Notes under the pieces: generated by a model
What the model was told of the DNA's origin: nothing
The model's database searches: none
The model's input: the letters and a program-made list of their open reading frames with translations, nothing else
In this document: positions 42,129 to 50,750 of the stretch, piece by piece
Layout: each line of letters starts with the position of its first letter
Numbering within the stretch: the stretch's first letter is position 1
DNA from: Atopobiaceae bacterium
GTDB taxonomy: Bacteria; Actinomycetota; Coriobacteriia; Coriobacteriales; Atopobiaceae
Length of the DNA: 64,000 nucleotides
Reading direction: 5' to 3'
Assembly: GCA_902834555.1 (NCBI GenBank)
Contig: CADFJN010000013.1
Location: 1 to 64,000 of the forward strand
Position numbers and translations under genes: made by a program

Positions 42129-43934
42129 ATGTCTGTTTCCAACCTTTCGCGTCGTGCCTTCCTGGGCATGAGCGGCAGCGCCGTCGCGCTGGCTGGTCTT
42201 GGCCTCGCCGCCTGCGGGTCTGACTCCGCCTCCAGTGACAACGCCAACGCCACCGGCACCGCTAACAGCACCGACGTCACCGGCGTCGAGCCCCAGAACG
42301 GCTCGCCCGCGACCACGCCGCTTGACCAGCTGCCGCTCCCCGAGAAGGGCAAGGTCTACAACAACCCGCTCGATCGCGACCAGATCCAGGACGGCGGCAC
42401 CCTCACCCTTCCTGCCGGCGAGATTGGCCCCAACTGGAACTACCTCTCCATCGAGGGCAACACCGCCGAGATGCACAACATGTGGGACTGGTACATGCCC
42501 ACCAACCTCTTCGTCTCCGATGCCACCGCCTCGAAGTTCGAGCCCAATCCCAACTTCGTGACCAAGGCCGAGACCAAGGACGAGGGCGGCAAGCAGATCC
42601 TGACCCTCGACCTTAACCCCGACGCCAAGTTCAACGACGGCACCCCCATTGACTATCGTGCCTTCCAGGCCGTGTGGACCGTCATGAACGGCACCAACCC
42701 CGACTACACCCCTGCGGCCACCGACGGCTACGACCGCATCGAGTCCGTCGAGAAGGGCGACTCTGACAAGCAGGTCGTGATCACCACCTCCAACCCGGTC
42801 TATCCTGCCGAGGCCCTCTTCAACCTGGTCATCCACCCCGACGCCGCTGATCCCGACATCTTCAACAGCGGCTGGAACAACAACCCCCACGCCGATGACT
42901 GGGGCTATGGTCCCTACACCGTGGACTCCTTCGACACCACGCAGGTCACCTTCGTCCCCAACCCCAACTGGTGGGGCGACGCACCCAAGCTCGAGTCCGT
43001 TACCTACAAGCAGATGGACTCTCAGGCGCTCTTCAACGCCTTCAAGAACGGTGAGATCGACGCCACCGGCGTCGCCCAGAGCGGCTCGCAGGAGATGCTC
43101 TCCAACTTCTCCAGCATGGACAACGCCGAGATCCGTCGCGCGAACAGCCTCTCCATCGCCAATATCGAGATCAACTCCACGCGTGGCGTGCTCACCGACG
43201 AGAACGTGCGCAAGGCCTTCGTGCAGTGCCTCGACATCCCCACGCTGCGCTCCGTGGTGTTCCAGGGCGTGAACTGGGAGGAGGACGTCCCCGGCTCGCT
43301 GCTGACCCCCGTCTGGGCAGATGGCTACGAGAACAACATGCCGGATGACGTCACCAGCCTCACCACTGCCGACGAGCGCACCGCCGCGGCCAAGAAGACC
43401 CTCGAGGACGCCGGCTACGCGCTCGACGACGACGGCTACTACGCCAAGGACGGCACCGAGGTCGCCTTCTCCTTCACCACGTTCGGCGACTCCAACACGG
43501 TGAAGAACCGCGCTGCCGCCATCATCAAGATGGCCAAGGACGCCGGCATCAAGATTGACCAGGACGCCAAGCCCTCCTCGGAGTTCTCCACCACGCTCAC
43601 CAGCGGCTCCTGGGATATCTGCCTGTTTGGCTGGGTCTCCACGCCCACCTCGGTCTGGAACGGGCCGCAGATCTACGGTTCGGACTCCCCGTCCAACTTC
43701 ACGCACCTCGGCAGCGCCGACCTCGACGCCGAGCTGGCCAAGATCATCTCGATTGAGGACCACACCGAGCAGATGAAGGCCCTGAACGCCGCCGAGAAGA
43801 AGGCCCTTGCCTCCTACGGCTTCGTGCCTCTGTACGCCGGCCCCGACGTTGTCGTGACCAAGCAGGGCCTCGCCAACTACGGCCCCGCGCTGTACCTCAC
43901 CGTGTCCAACGAGAACATCGGCTGGGCCAAGTAG
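42129..43934 (+). CDS. oligopeptide ABC transporter solute-binding lipoprotein (family 5), operon 2
   Basis: 601 residues. Signal 'SNLSRRAFLGMSGSAVALAGLGLAACG' is twin-arginine plus lipobox. The mature protein is OppA-like but clearly different from the other two: 'GGTLTLPAGEIGPNWNYLSIEGNTAEMHNMWDWYMPTNLF', 'LDLNPDAKFNDGTPIDYRAFQAVWTVMNG', 'NPNWWGDAPKLESVTYKQMDSQALFNAFKNGEIDATG', 'WDICLFGWVSTPTSVWNGPQIYGSDSPSNFTHLG'. Start at 42129 after GAGAGAAC; the frame extends upstream but without a signal. Very biased codons suggest high expression. Confidence 0.92.
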   Translation: MSVSNLSRRAFLGMSGSAVALAGLGLAACGSDSASSDNANATGTANSTDVTGVEPQNGSPATTPLDQLPLPEKGKVYNNPLDRDQIQDGGTLTLPAGEIGPNWNYLSIEGNTAEMHNMWDWYMPTNLFVSDATASKFEPNPNFVTKAETKDEGGKQILTLDLNPDAKFNDGTPIDYRAFQAVWTVMNGTNPDYTPAATDGYDRIESVEKGDSDKQVVITTSNPVYPAEALFNLVIHPDAADPDIFNSGWNNNPHADDWGYGPYTVDSFDTTQVTFVPNPNWWGDAPKLESVTYKQMDSQALFNAFKNGEIDATGVAQSGSQEMLSNFSSMDNAEIRRANSLSIANIEINSTRGVLTDENVRKAFVQCLDIPTLRSVVFQGVNWEEDVPGSLLTPVWADGYENNMPDDVTSLTTADERTAAAKKTLEDAGYALDDDGYYAKDGTEVAFSFTTFGDSNTVKNRAAAIIKMAKDAGIKIDQDAKPSSEFSTTLTSGSWDICLFGWVSTPTSVWNGPQIYGSDSPSNFTHLGSADLDAELAKIISIEDHTEQMKALNAAEKKALASYGFVPLYAGPDVVVTKQGLANYGPALYLTVSNENIGWAK

Positions 43935-43941
43935 TTCGGCT

Positions 43942-44056
43942 GTCGCCGGAAGCGCGATTTCTACGACATTTGCACCATGCGGGCCCCTCCGGAGACGTTT
44001 CGTCGCCGGAGGGGCCCTTCTTTCGGGACTTGCAGCGGCAGCGCCCCAAGCTGCGG
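43942..44056. repeat. pair of 55-bp repeat units (locus a)
   Basis: Unit a1 (43942-43996) begins GTCGCCGGAAGC and ends CTCCGGAGAC. Five bases later unit a2 (44002-44056) begins GTCGCCGGAGG; its right end is degenerate. Both carry TTGCA at unit position 29. The same 55+5+55 layout occurs at 51556-51670. Confidence 0.7.
43981..44023 (+). terminator. terminator of the operon-2 binding protein
   Basis: GGGCCCCTCCGG / CCGGAGGGGCCC stem followed by TTCTTT. The stem is formed across the junction of the two 55-bp repeat units, so the repeat seems to serve as terminator here. Confidence 0.7.
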
Positions 44057-44392
44057 ATGCCGAGAGCTCCTCGGGCAGGGAAGACGGGTCTTCTCGACAA
44101 TGCCGCACCTTTTCGGCATTTAGGATTTTTCCGAACGGTTAGGGTTGCTTAAATGGCGAGAACGCGCGGCATTGCGGGGGGCCGCGCATTTCGAACGGTT
44201 AGACCGCCTTAAACGTTCGGATTTTTCCTAACCGATGAAATCGCGCGGCATTGGCGAGAGGGTCGGACCGTCTGACGACAGGAGTAAGTCCTTTCCCTTT
44301 CGGCACATTTTTGGTCTGGCGAGAAAAACTTGCGATTCGCGCTTGCCACCGCGCGAGCGTGTGTTAATATACTCCTCGCGTTCAAGGCGCAC
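44057..44392. other. non-coding region before tRNA-Leu with repeated motifs
   Basis: No gene supported. 44123-44253 contains each of CGAACGGTTAG (44132, 44192), GGATTTTTCC (44123, 44219) and GCGCGGCATTG (44164, 44243) twice, about 60-96 bp apart. The right end is the tRNA-Leu promoter. Confidence 0.6.
44343..44373 (+). promoter_or_regulatory. promoter of tRNA-Leu
   Basis: TTGCCA (44343-44348) with TAATAT after a 16-bp spacer (44365-44370); TATACT (44368-44373) overlaps it as an alternative -10. About 20 bp before the tRNA. Confidence 0.6.
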
Positions 44393-44483
44393 GTCGGAGT
44401 GGCGGAATTGGCAGACGCGCTAGCTTGAGGTGCTAGTGACTGACTAAAAGGTCGTGCGGGTTCAAGTCCCGCCTCCGACACCA
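44393..44483 (+). tRNA. tRNA-Leu (GAG)
   Basis: 91 nt with a long variable arm and encoded CCA. Acceptor GTCGGAG/CTCCGAC, anticodon stem CTAGC/GCTAG around the loop TTGAGGT (anticodon GAG), T arm GGTTCAAGTCC. Confidence 0.96.
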
Positions 44484-44492
44484 CGAGCGTTC

Positions 44493-44524
44493 GCGGGTCC
44501 CCGGAAACGGGGGCCCGCTTTTTT
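44493..44524 (+). terminator. terminator of tRNA-Leu
   Basis: GCGGGTCCCCG / CGGGGGCCCGC stem with GAAA loop, followed by six Ts. Confidence 0.85.
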
Positions 44525-44551
44525 GTGTCGCGACGTCCCTGGGTCTGCGAA

Positions 44552-44580
44552 TGAGACAAAGGGACAGTCCCTTTGTCTCA
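44552..44580. repeat. 29-bp perfect palindrome, copy 2
   Basis: Identical to 23445-23473 except that the centre is A instead of T, so it is the same sequence in the opposite orientation. It lies between the tRNA-Leu terminator and the ACT-domain gene. Confidence 0.9.
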
Positions 44581-44703
44581 TGCGCCATTCGTAGCGCACC
44601 CGCAACCAAGACGAAAACAGAAAGCGCGACCATGTCCCCCAAGGTTCCTTGTCGGCCGCGATGCCGGTGTGGGCGCCGCGGCACCACCGGGAAGGGGTGC
44701 GCC

Positions 44704-45147
44704 ATGGAGAGCGCAATGATTGACCAGCTGACCGTCTGCCTGCCCAACGAGCCAGGAAAGCTTGCCAAGATGAGCCGTGCGCTGGGCGCGGACAACATCC
44801 AGATTCACGCCCTCATGGTGGCAGACACCACGGACTTTGGCATCATCCGCATCGTGTGCGACCGCCCGGAAGATGCCCTCTCGCTTCTGCGCGGTCTGGG
44901 CTACGACGCCACGCTCACGCAGGTCGTCGGCATCGAAGTCTCCGACGTTCCCGGTGGGCTAGGGGTTCTTCTCGACCATCTGGCCTCGGCTGACCTCAAC
45001 GTGGAGTACGCTTACACCTGTCCCATGGGTGGGCGAACCGTCGACATCGTGAAGGTCACGGGAGAGCCGCTTGCCATCAAGCTGCGCGAGAGCGGCCTCA
45101 CGATGGTCTCGGCAGAAGAGCTCTGCACGCCGCGCCAGGCCGTGTGA
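44704..45147 (+). CDS. two-ACT-domain amino-acid-binding protein
   Basis: 147 residues consisting of two ACT domains and nothing else: 'MIDQLTVCLPNEPGKLAKMSRALGADNIQIHALMVADTTDFGIIRIV' (first) and 'VVGIEVSDVPGGLGVLLDHLASADLNVEYAYTCPMGGRTVDIVKV' (second). Such stand-alone proteins bind amino acids and act as sensors or allosteric partners; related ones are linked to branched-chain amino acid or phenylacetate-CoA ligase genes, none of which is adjacent. ATG at 44704 follows GGAAGGGG; ATG at 44716 is possible. The longer open frame through the palindrome is not coding. Confidence 0.82.
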   Translation: MESAMIDQLTVCLPNEPGKLAKMSRALGADNIQIHALMVADTTDFGIIRIVCDRPEDALSLLRGLGYDATLTQVVGIEVSDVPGGLGVLLDHLASADLNVEYAYTCPMGGRTVDIVKVTGEPLAIKLRESGLTMVSAEELCTPRQAV

Positions 45148-45194
45148 GAAGACCGCGCCGCCCGCAATCGGGCACGGCAGGGCACCTCTCAGCA

Positions 45195-45230
45195 ACAAAA
45201 GGGGCGAGAGATCCGCCGGCCTCCCGCCCC
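45195..45230 (-). terminator. terminator of the GH3 gene
   Basis: On the minus strand GGGGCGGGAG / CTCTCGCCCC with a 10-nt loop, followed by TTTTGTTG. Confidence 0.65.
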
Positions 45231-45252
45231 ACAGCAAATCCTGGACGCAGGG

Positions 45253-48207
45253 CTATTCGTTGCCCTGGGTCTTCTCGGCGCCTTGCGTTGCGCCGCCATC
45301 GGTTGCCACCGTGGCTGCCACCTTCTCCTCATGGCAGCGCTTGAGTTGCTTGTACCAGCCAGCCCCAAGGCCGGCTACCACGGCGACCTCAATTCCACCA
45401 AGGAGGTACTTCCAGTAGGGGGTGTAGTCGCGGCTTACGGTCATCGCGTTCGAGTTGCAGTAGCAGTAGAGCATCCGCTTGCACATGTCATGGAGCATCT
45501 CGATGCCCTTCGTGGACTCGGTAGTCCGCTCCGTGAAACCGTACTTCCCCTTGTAGCCTCCGGTGAAGAGCAGCGCTCCCGCGCCGGCACGAAGCTGGAT
45601 GTCGGGTGCCTCGTACATGTCGGTATTCACCAGAGTAGCGGGGAGCTGCATGCCTGCCATGGGGCCAGCGTCGCCGTCCCTGAGGCCCGCCCCGTAGCCA
45701 TCCGTCAGGCACACGGCGTTCGATCCCCATTCCTGCTTCAGGACGTAGGTGTTCAGCGCCTTGCAAGTTGAGCACTCGGTGAGGCCGATGCGCGGATATG
45801 CCTCCATGACGGCCTTCGAGCCGCCCTCCTTTATGGCAAGCTCAAATCCGCGCAGATAGATCTCTCGAATGGCCTGCTCGTTAATCCATGTGTACATGCC
45901 GCCGCGAAGGTTGTCTGACTCATTGAAGGCGAAGTGCTTCACGTAGCAGTAGACGCCCTTCTCCTGGACGGCACGAATCTCAGCTGCAGCGATCTTTCCC
46001 GTGAGGAGAGGGTCTTCCGAGTAGTACTCGGCGCAACGACCGCCAAAGGGGGTGCGGTGCAGGTCGCAACCGGGGGCGTACCAACCGTTTGCGCCGGCTG
46101 CAATCGCCTCGTCTCCCACCGCGGAGCCCATCTGCGCCGCAAGGTCCACGTTCCACGTGGCAGCGGTCACAGGCTCCCCGCAGAACTCGTGCCCATAGTA
46201 GTTGAGGTTCTGGCTCGAGATGCCAGCGGGTCCGTCAAGGTCGGTCGCCATGCCCTTGCCCACCGAGTCTATGACGGGCGTCCCGTATCCGCAGTCGCAG
46301 AGAAGCGTGCACATGTCCTCGACGCTCATCTGGTTCACGAGCTTGTCCCAGATGGGGTCGTTCCACTCCGTGTAGCCGGCGACGTCCTGCACAGAGAGCC
46401 CGTTCTGCTCGCTTGTCGAGACGGGCACCAGCGAGGCGCACTCGTAGCTATCGTCGTCATCGAAGGAGACGTCGGAGCCACCTTCGGACGTGCGCATCCT
46501 TTCGACGCACGTGTCGCCGAGCGCGACGTCCATGGCGGTGATGTGCACGCCGCCCATCGTCTGGTTGGGGTGGGTGCCCTCGAGGTCGGCTCGAGTCATC
46601 CAGGGAATGGACGAACCAACGTTGCCGTCACCAGCACTGGCCTCCTCGAAGCGGTTCTCGGCAACGCTTGCGTCGGTCGAGCGCTTGCCCACGCCTGCGT
46701 CGTTGTAGACGCGGTCGGCATCCACCGTGTAGGAGATGGGCGAGACGCCCTCCTTGTCGTTGTGCGAGTCCGTCTGGAGGTGCAGCCGGTACTCTCCTGC
46801 TTCGGCAACGTAGCAGCCCCGTCCCTTGTAGTCGAAGGAGGCAAGGTCGTCTGCGGCCATCGTGAGCGTGACCGTCTCGGAGGCACCCGGCTCCAACAGT
46901 GACGTCTTGGCAAATGCACCCAGCACGCGGGCCGCCTTCTCGATGCCGCCGGTGGTGTAGGGTGCCTCAACGTAGAGCTGGACAACATCCTTGCCCGCGA
47001 CCGCACCGGTGTTTGTCACCTCGACCTTGACCGAGATGTCCTGGCCAACGCCGCCAAGGCTCGTCTCTCCCAGCTTCCAGTCGAACGTCGTGTACGAGAG
47101 GCCAAACCCAAAGGGAAACTGCACGGCGCTGCCATAGTCGATCACGCCATCGGCGGCCGCGGTCTCGTAGTACCGGTACCCCATGTAGATGCTCTCGGGA
47201 TACCAGATCATGCCGCCGTCGACTTTGTTGTCGAAGCCCGCGTCGGTCATGTCGAAGTCGTCATAGTTGTTATAGGTGCCTGCCGTGCAGGTGAGAAACG
47301 ACGTGTTCGACCTGATGTCATAGGGGAAGACGTCGACCGTGTGGCCGGAGGGGTTGACCTCTCCCGTCATGATCTTAGGGATGGCGGCAAGGCCGGAAGC
47401 TCCGGGAGCGCCAACCCATATGGCAGCGTCGACCTTCTCGTCATCCAGGAAGTCGAGCTGCATGGCGTTTGTGGAGTCGAGCAACACGACCACGTGCTTG
47501 AAGTTCTGCTCGGCGTAGTCCAGAAGCTCACGCTCTGTATCCTGCAGCTCGAGGTAGGTTCTGCCGGCAACGCCGTTCTTGTAGTTTGCCATGTCGATGG
47601 GGAGGTCACCGTTCTCACCTCCCTTGCGGCCAAAGACGACGATGGCGGTGTCGTTTGCCGCCGCCGCGGCGTCGAGCTTGTCGCGATACTGCGAGATGGG
47701 CTCGTCGTAGATGTTGTAGTCCGCACCGGTGAGCGCCTGCATGTCCGTCAAGTTGTCACCGCGCGACTCGGTTGCCATGTAGTCTTGGTAGTACTGACGC
47801 ATGGTCTCGTCCACCGCAAAGCCGTCCTCGGCGAAGGCGGTTGCAAAGTCCACCATCGCGGTTGAGCCGTCTCCCTGTGCTACCGAGCCGGCGCCAATGT
47901 AGACGGGGTCTTGGGACACATAGCCGAGAAGCGCGATGGTGCCACGCTCCATGGGGAGCAGGCCGTTGTTCTTGAGCAGCACCGCTCCCTCGCTTTCGAT
48001 CTGGATGGAGACCTGCTCGCTGTTGCTCTTTGCCTCCTCGGCCGAGAGCGCCTCGGAGTTCTCGCTCGTGGCGGTTGTGAACGTGCCGGACCACCAGCGG
48101 GTGATGACGCTGTCGTAGCGCGCGGCCATGGTGTTTGCCGCAACGCCGGCTACGGCTGCCGCAGCAGTTCCTCCAATGAGGAAGTTCCTTCTCGTTGTGC
48201 TTTTCAC
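45253..48207 (-). CDS. glycoside hydrolase family 3 protein with swapped domain order, Tat-exported, membrane-anchored
   Basis: 984 residues. N-terminus 'TTRRNFLIGGTAAAAVAGVAANTMA' is a Tat-type signal/anchor. The C-terminal GH3 domain ('AVLLKNNGLLPMERGTIALLGYV', 'FPFGFGLSYTTFDWKLG') and an Fn3-like part ('VKVEVTNTGAVAGKDVVQLYVEAP') come first; the (beta/alpha)8 catalytic domain follows (~630-880) with 'KHFAFNESDNLRGG' and the nucleophile Asp in 'AVCLTDGYGAG' (D836). Order is thus C-domain before N-domain, as in permuted ruminococcal/Butyrivibrio beta-glucosidases. A final helix 'YLLGGIEVAVVAGLGAGWY' and a charged tail suggest a second membrane anchor. Substrate probably a beta-glucoside or similar glycan outside the cell. 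Confidence 0.88.
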   Translation of the reverse strand: MKSTTRRNFLIGGTAAAAVAGVAANTMAARYDSVITRWWSGTFTTATSENSEALSAEEAKSNSEQVSIQIESEGAVLLKNNGLLPMERGTIALLGYVSQDPVYIGAGSVAQGDGSTAMVDFATAFAEDGFAVDETMRQYYQDYMATESRGDNLTDMQALTGADYNIYDEPISQYRDKLDAAAAANDTAIVVFGRKGGENGDLPIDMANYKNGVAGRTYLELQDTERELLDYAEQNFKHVVVLLDSTNAMQLDFLDDEKVDAAIWVGAPGASGLAAIPKIMTGEVNPSGHTVDVFPYDIRSNTSFLTCTAGTYNNYDDFDMTDAGFDNKVDGGMIWYPESIYMGYRYYETAAADGVIDYGSAVQFPFGFGLSYTTFDWKLGETSLGGVGQDISVKVEVTNTGAVAGKDVVQLYVEAPYTTGGIEKAARVLGAFAKTSLLEPGASETVTLTMAADDLASFDYKGRGCYVAEAGEYRLHLQTDSHNDKEGVSPISYTVDADRVYNDAGVGKRSTDASVAENRFEEASAGDGNVGSSIPWMTRADLEGTHPNQTMGGVHITAMDVALGDTCVERMRTSEGGSDVSFDDDDSYECASLVPVSTSEQNGLSVQDVAGYTEWNDPIWDKLVNQMSVEDMCTLLCDCGYGTPVIDSVGKGMATDLDGPAGISSQNLNYYGHEFCGEPVTAATWNVDLAAQMGSAVGDEAIAAGANGWYAPGCDLHRTPFGGRCAEYYSEDPLLTGKIAAAEIRAVQEKGVYCYVKHFAFNESDNLRGGMYTWINEQAIREIYLRGFELAIKEGGSKAVMEAYPRIGLTECSTCKALNTYVLKQEWGSNAVCLTDGYGAGLRDGDAGPMAGMQLPATLVNTDMYEAPDIQLRAGAGALLFTGGYKGKYGFTERTTESTKGIEMLHDMCKRMLYCYCNSNAMTVSRDYTPYWKYLLGGIEVAVVAGLGAGWYKQLKRCHEEKVAATVATDGGATQGAEKTQGNE

Positions 48208-48431
48208 GAGTTGTTACCAGCCTTTCCCTTTGGGGCGCCTCTCGTCCCCCTCGCGGCCAACCCTAGGGATTGGCACTATTGCCCGGTCGCTTCTGCCGCA
48301 GCTTGTCATGCCTGCGGCCCAGCCTGTTGGGCATGGGCACGTGGACCTTGTGCCAGGAGCGAGTCTGGCGGCAGCTGCTGGACGAGAGGCGACTGCGCTC
48401 CGACGTGACATGGGGTACGCTTAGGAAGGTT

Positions 48432-50669
48432 ATGAGAAGGGAGCGGCACGTGGCAAAGAACGCACTCAGCACGCGGCGCGTGGAGGGCATAGGAGAGGGG
48501 AGCCTCGCCGCCACCTTCGCGCGGCTCCTGCAGCTTGCCTTAGAGGCTGTGGTGGCCTTTGACGGGGCGGGACGGGTTCTTCTCGCCAACGACCAGGCAA
48601 CGTCTCTGCTGCCGCACAGAGAGGCCGAGGGCCTTGCTGGCGCGGACGTGCGCACGCTCTTCCCCCCGGCGGGAAGCATCGACCCCGAGGCTCCCTTCTC
48701 GGTAGACGCGCTGCCGTTTCCCGTTGATGGGACGCCGGTGGTGGTGACCATGGCCTCGCACGCGGGTGAGGCCATGCGACTGAGGGTCCGCTGCGACCGG
48801 GTGCAGGCGGCAGGCGAGACGTACGTGGTGGTCGCGCTTCCTGCCGAGAGCCAAAGCCTTGAGGAGCGCCAGGGCGAAAGGGACCTCGATGACCTGCGCC
48901 GCGCAAACAAGCGCCTGGCAGGCGCCCTGCGTATCGTCCTGGACACGCTTGACTCGCGTGACGTCGCAACGCTCTTCTCGCGCGTGCTCGAAGAGATTAC
49001 GCAGACCATGGACGCCGATGCCACGATTGTCTACTTGGCCGAGTCCGACGGATTCCACCTGCGTGGCATTTCCAAGTCGCTTGAGGGCGCCCGCGTGCCG
49101 CACTTCATGGCGTACGGCAAGTCGGTAGAGACGCTCGCCACACGCGCGGGGCATGCGCTGCGCCTGCGTGTGAAGCCCCCGCAGCCGCAGGAGCTGCGAC
49201 AGGGCAAGATTCGCGTGAGCGAGGTCGTGGACGAGGAGACCCGCGAGATCCTACGCATCCGCAGGAGCCTGCTTCCGCCCTTTGCGAGCTTCTTTGCCGT
49301 GCCGGTGTGGTTTGGCGGCCATGTGATAGCCATCATCGAGGTGGGCTGGTCTCGCCCGCGCCCTCTGGAAGCAGATGACGCGCGCCTGCTTGACTCCGTT
49401 GCGCACTACCTCTCGGTGCAGCTCATGGGGGCCTTCTCGACCATGCGACAGCAGCGCGCAGAGCGTCTCAACCAGCGCGGCTCTGAGTTGCGCGAGGAGC
49501 TCTTGGATGCCTCCGAGGGCGACGAGGACCTTGCCTCCCGCGCCGAGCAGGCCTTTGTGCAGGCGGCCGAGGAGCTCGATGCCGTTTACGTGCGGCTCGA
49601 GCAGAACGTCCACCAGAGCGTCCTGGTGGCGGAGCTCCCCGTCACGGGCATGCGCGCCGTGCCCATCGACCTCGACGCCGCCGAGAAGGGCCATGTGGAG
49701 GACGACGTGGCCGTGGTGCCGGTGCTCGCGGGCACGGACGTCTACGACGTCCTGCGCGACTTGGGGGAGCCCTGCGTGGGCGCCCTCGTGGACGCGGGCA
49801 AGCTGGCGGGCGAGAGGCGCTGCTGCCTTGTGCTACGTCCGGACGGCGCCGAGCCCCTCGACGCGGGCGAGCTCGCGTTTCTCGGCACGCTTGCCGGCGA
49901 CGTGCGCGACATCTTCCTGGGCGAGGAGAGGCGCGAGAAGGACAAGCGCATCTCCCATGCGCTCCAGACGGGCATGCGCAACGTCCTGCAGCACGTGGAC
50001 GGCCTTACGGCCCAGGGAATCTACTCCTCGGCAACCGAGTCCGCCTTTGTGGGCGGCGACTTCTACGACCTCATCCGCCTGCCGGGGCGGCGTGCCTGCG
50101 TGATTATGGGGGACGTCTCGGGCAGGGGCGTGGAGGCGGCCTCGGTCTCGGCGGCCGTCAAGACGGCGCTGGGCGCGTACTCGTGGGAGGGGCTCGCGCC
50201 CGCGCGCATGGTGCGCTCGCTCAACGAGTTCCTTCTCGGCTTCTCGCGCATCGAGACCTTTGCGACGCTCTTTGTGGGCATCGTTGACCTTGCGGCGTCC
50301 ACGCTCACGTACTGCTCGGCGGGGCATCCGCCCGCGGTGCTCGTGAGGGCGGCAACGCGCCAGATAGACCTTCTCGACGTGCAGTCCGGCGTCGTGGGCG
50401 CCTTCCACGACATGGAGTACCGCGATGGCGTGGCGACGCTCTGCGAGGGGGACATCCTTTTCCTCTACACCGACGGTACCACCGAGGCGCGCTCGCCCTC
50501 CGGCGCGTTCTTTGGCGAGGACGGCCTGCGTGACATGGTGTCTGCCGAGACCGCAGGGGACTTCGATGGGCTTCTCGACCGCTGTTTGGCGCGTCTGGAT
50601 GACTTCACGGGGCGCAACCTGAACGACGACGTCTCGATGGTCGTCGTGCGCTTCGACGGGCTGGGGTAG
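48432..50669 (+). CDS. PAS/GAF sensor PP2C (SpoIIE/RsbU-type) serine phosphatase
   Basis: 745 residues, soluble. PAS-like domain (~25-150, 'ALEAVVAFDGAGRVLLANDQATSLL'), a coiled linker, GAF domain (~160-325, 'TLFSRVLEEITQTMDADATIVYLAESDGF' to 'FFAVPVWFGGHVIAIIEVGWS'), a second GAF-like region (~350-490), then the SpoIIE phosphatase: 'GGDFYDLI' (D543), 'VIMGDVSGRGVEAASVSAAVKTAL' (D561), 'SAGHPPAVLVR', 'LYTDGTTEARSPSG', 'NDDVSMVVVRF'. It would dephosphorylate a STAS-domain protein; the next gene contains one. ATG at 48432 follows AGGAAGG; GTG at 48450 is an alternative. Confidence 0.88.
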   Translation: MRRERHVAKNALSTRRVEGIGEGSLAATFARLLQLALEAVVAFDGAGRVLLANDQATSLLPHREAEGLAGADVRTLFPPAGSIDPEAPFSVDALPFPVDGTPVVVTMASHAGEAMRLRVRCDRVQAAGETYVVVALPAESQSLEERQGERDLDDLRRANKRLAGALRIVLDTLDSRDVATLFSRVLEEITQTMDADATIVYLAESDGFHLRGISKSLEGARVPHFMAYGKSVETLATRAGHALRLRVKPPQPQELRQGKIRVSEVVDEETREILRIRRSLLPPFASFFAVPVWFGGHVIAIIEVGWSRPRPLEADDARLLDSVAHYLSVQLMGAFSTMRQQRAERLNQRGSELREELLDASEGDEDLASRAEQAFVQAAEELDAVYVRLEQNVHQSVLVAELPVTGMRAVPIDLDAAEKGHVEDDVAVVPVLAGTDVYDVLRDLGEPCVGALVDAGKLAGERRCCLVLRPDGAEPLDAGELAFLGTLAGDVRDIFLGEERREKDKRISHALQTGMRNVLQHVDGLTAQGIYSSATESAFVGGDFYDLIRLPGRRACVIMGDVSGRGVEAASVSAAVKTALGAYSWEGLAPARMVRSLNEFLLGFSRIETFATLFVGIVDLAASTLTYCSAGHPPAVLVRAATRQIDLLDVQSGVVGAFHDMEYRDGVATLCEGDILFLYTDGTTEARSPSGAFFGEDGLRDMVSAETAGDFDGLLDRCLARLDDFTGRNLNDDVSMVVVRFDGLG

Positions 50670-50750
50670 GGCGCGTTTAATCTGAGGCGCTGGCGTGTCG
50701 ATCGCGCACTTCTCGGCATACGCCCGCATGGTTGTGGGAAGCATTCCCGT

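Noticed and set aside
44551..44703. 51-residue N-terminal extension of the ACT protein
   Set aside because: It would read through the 29-bp palindrome; ATG 44704 has a ribosome-binding site and gives a normal ACT start.
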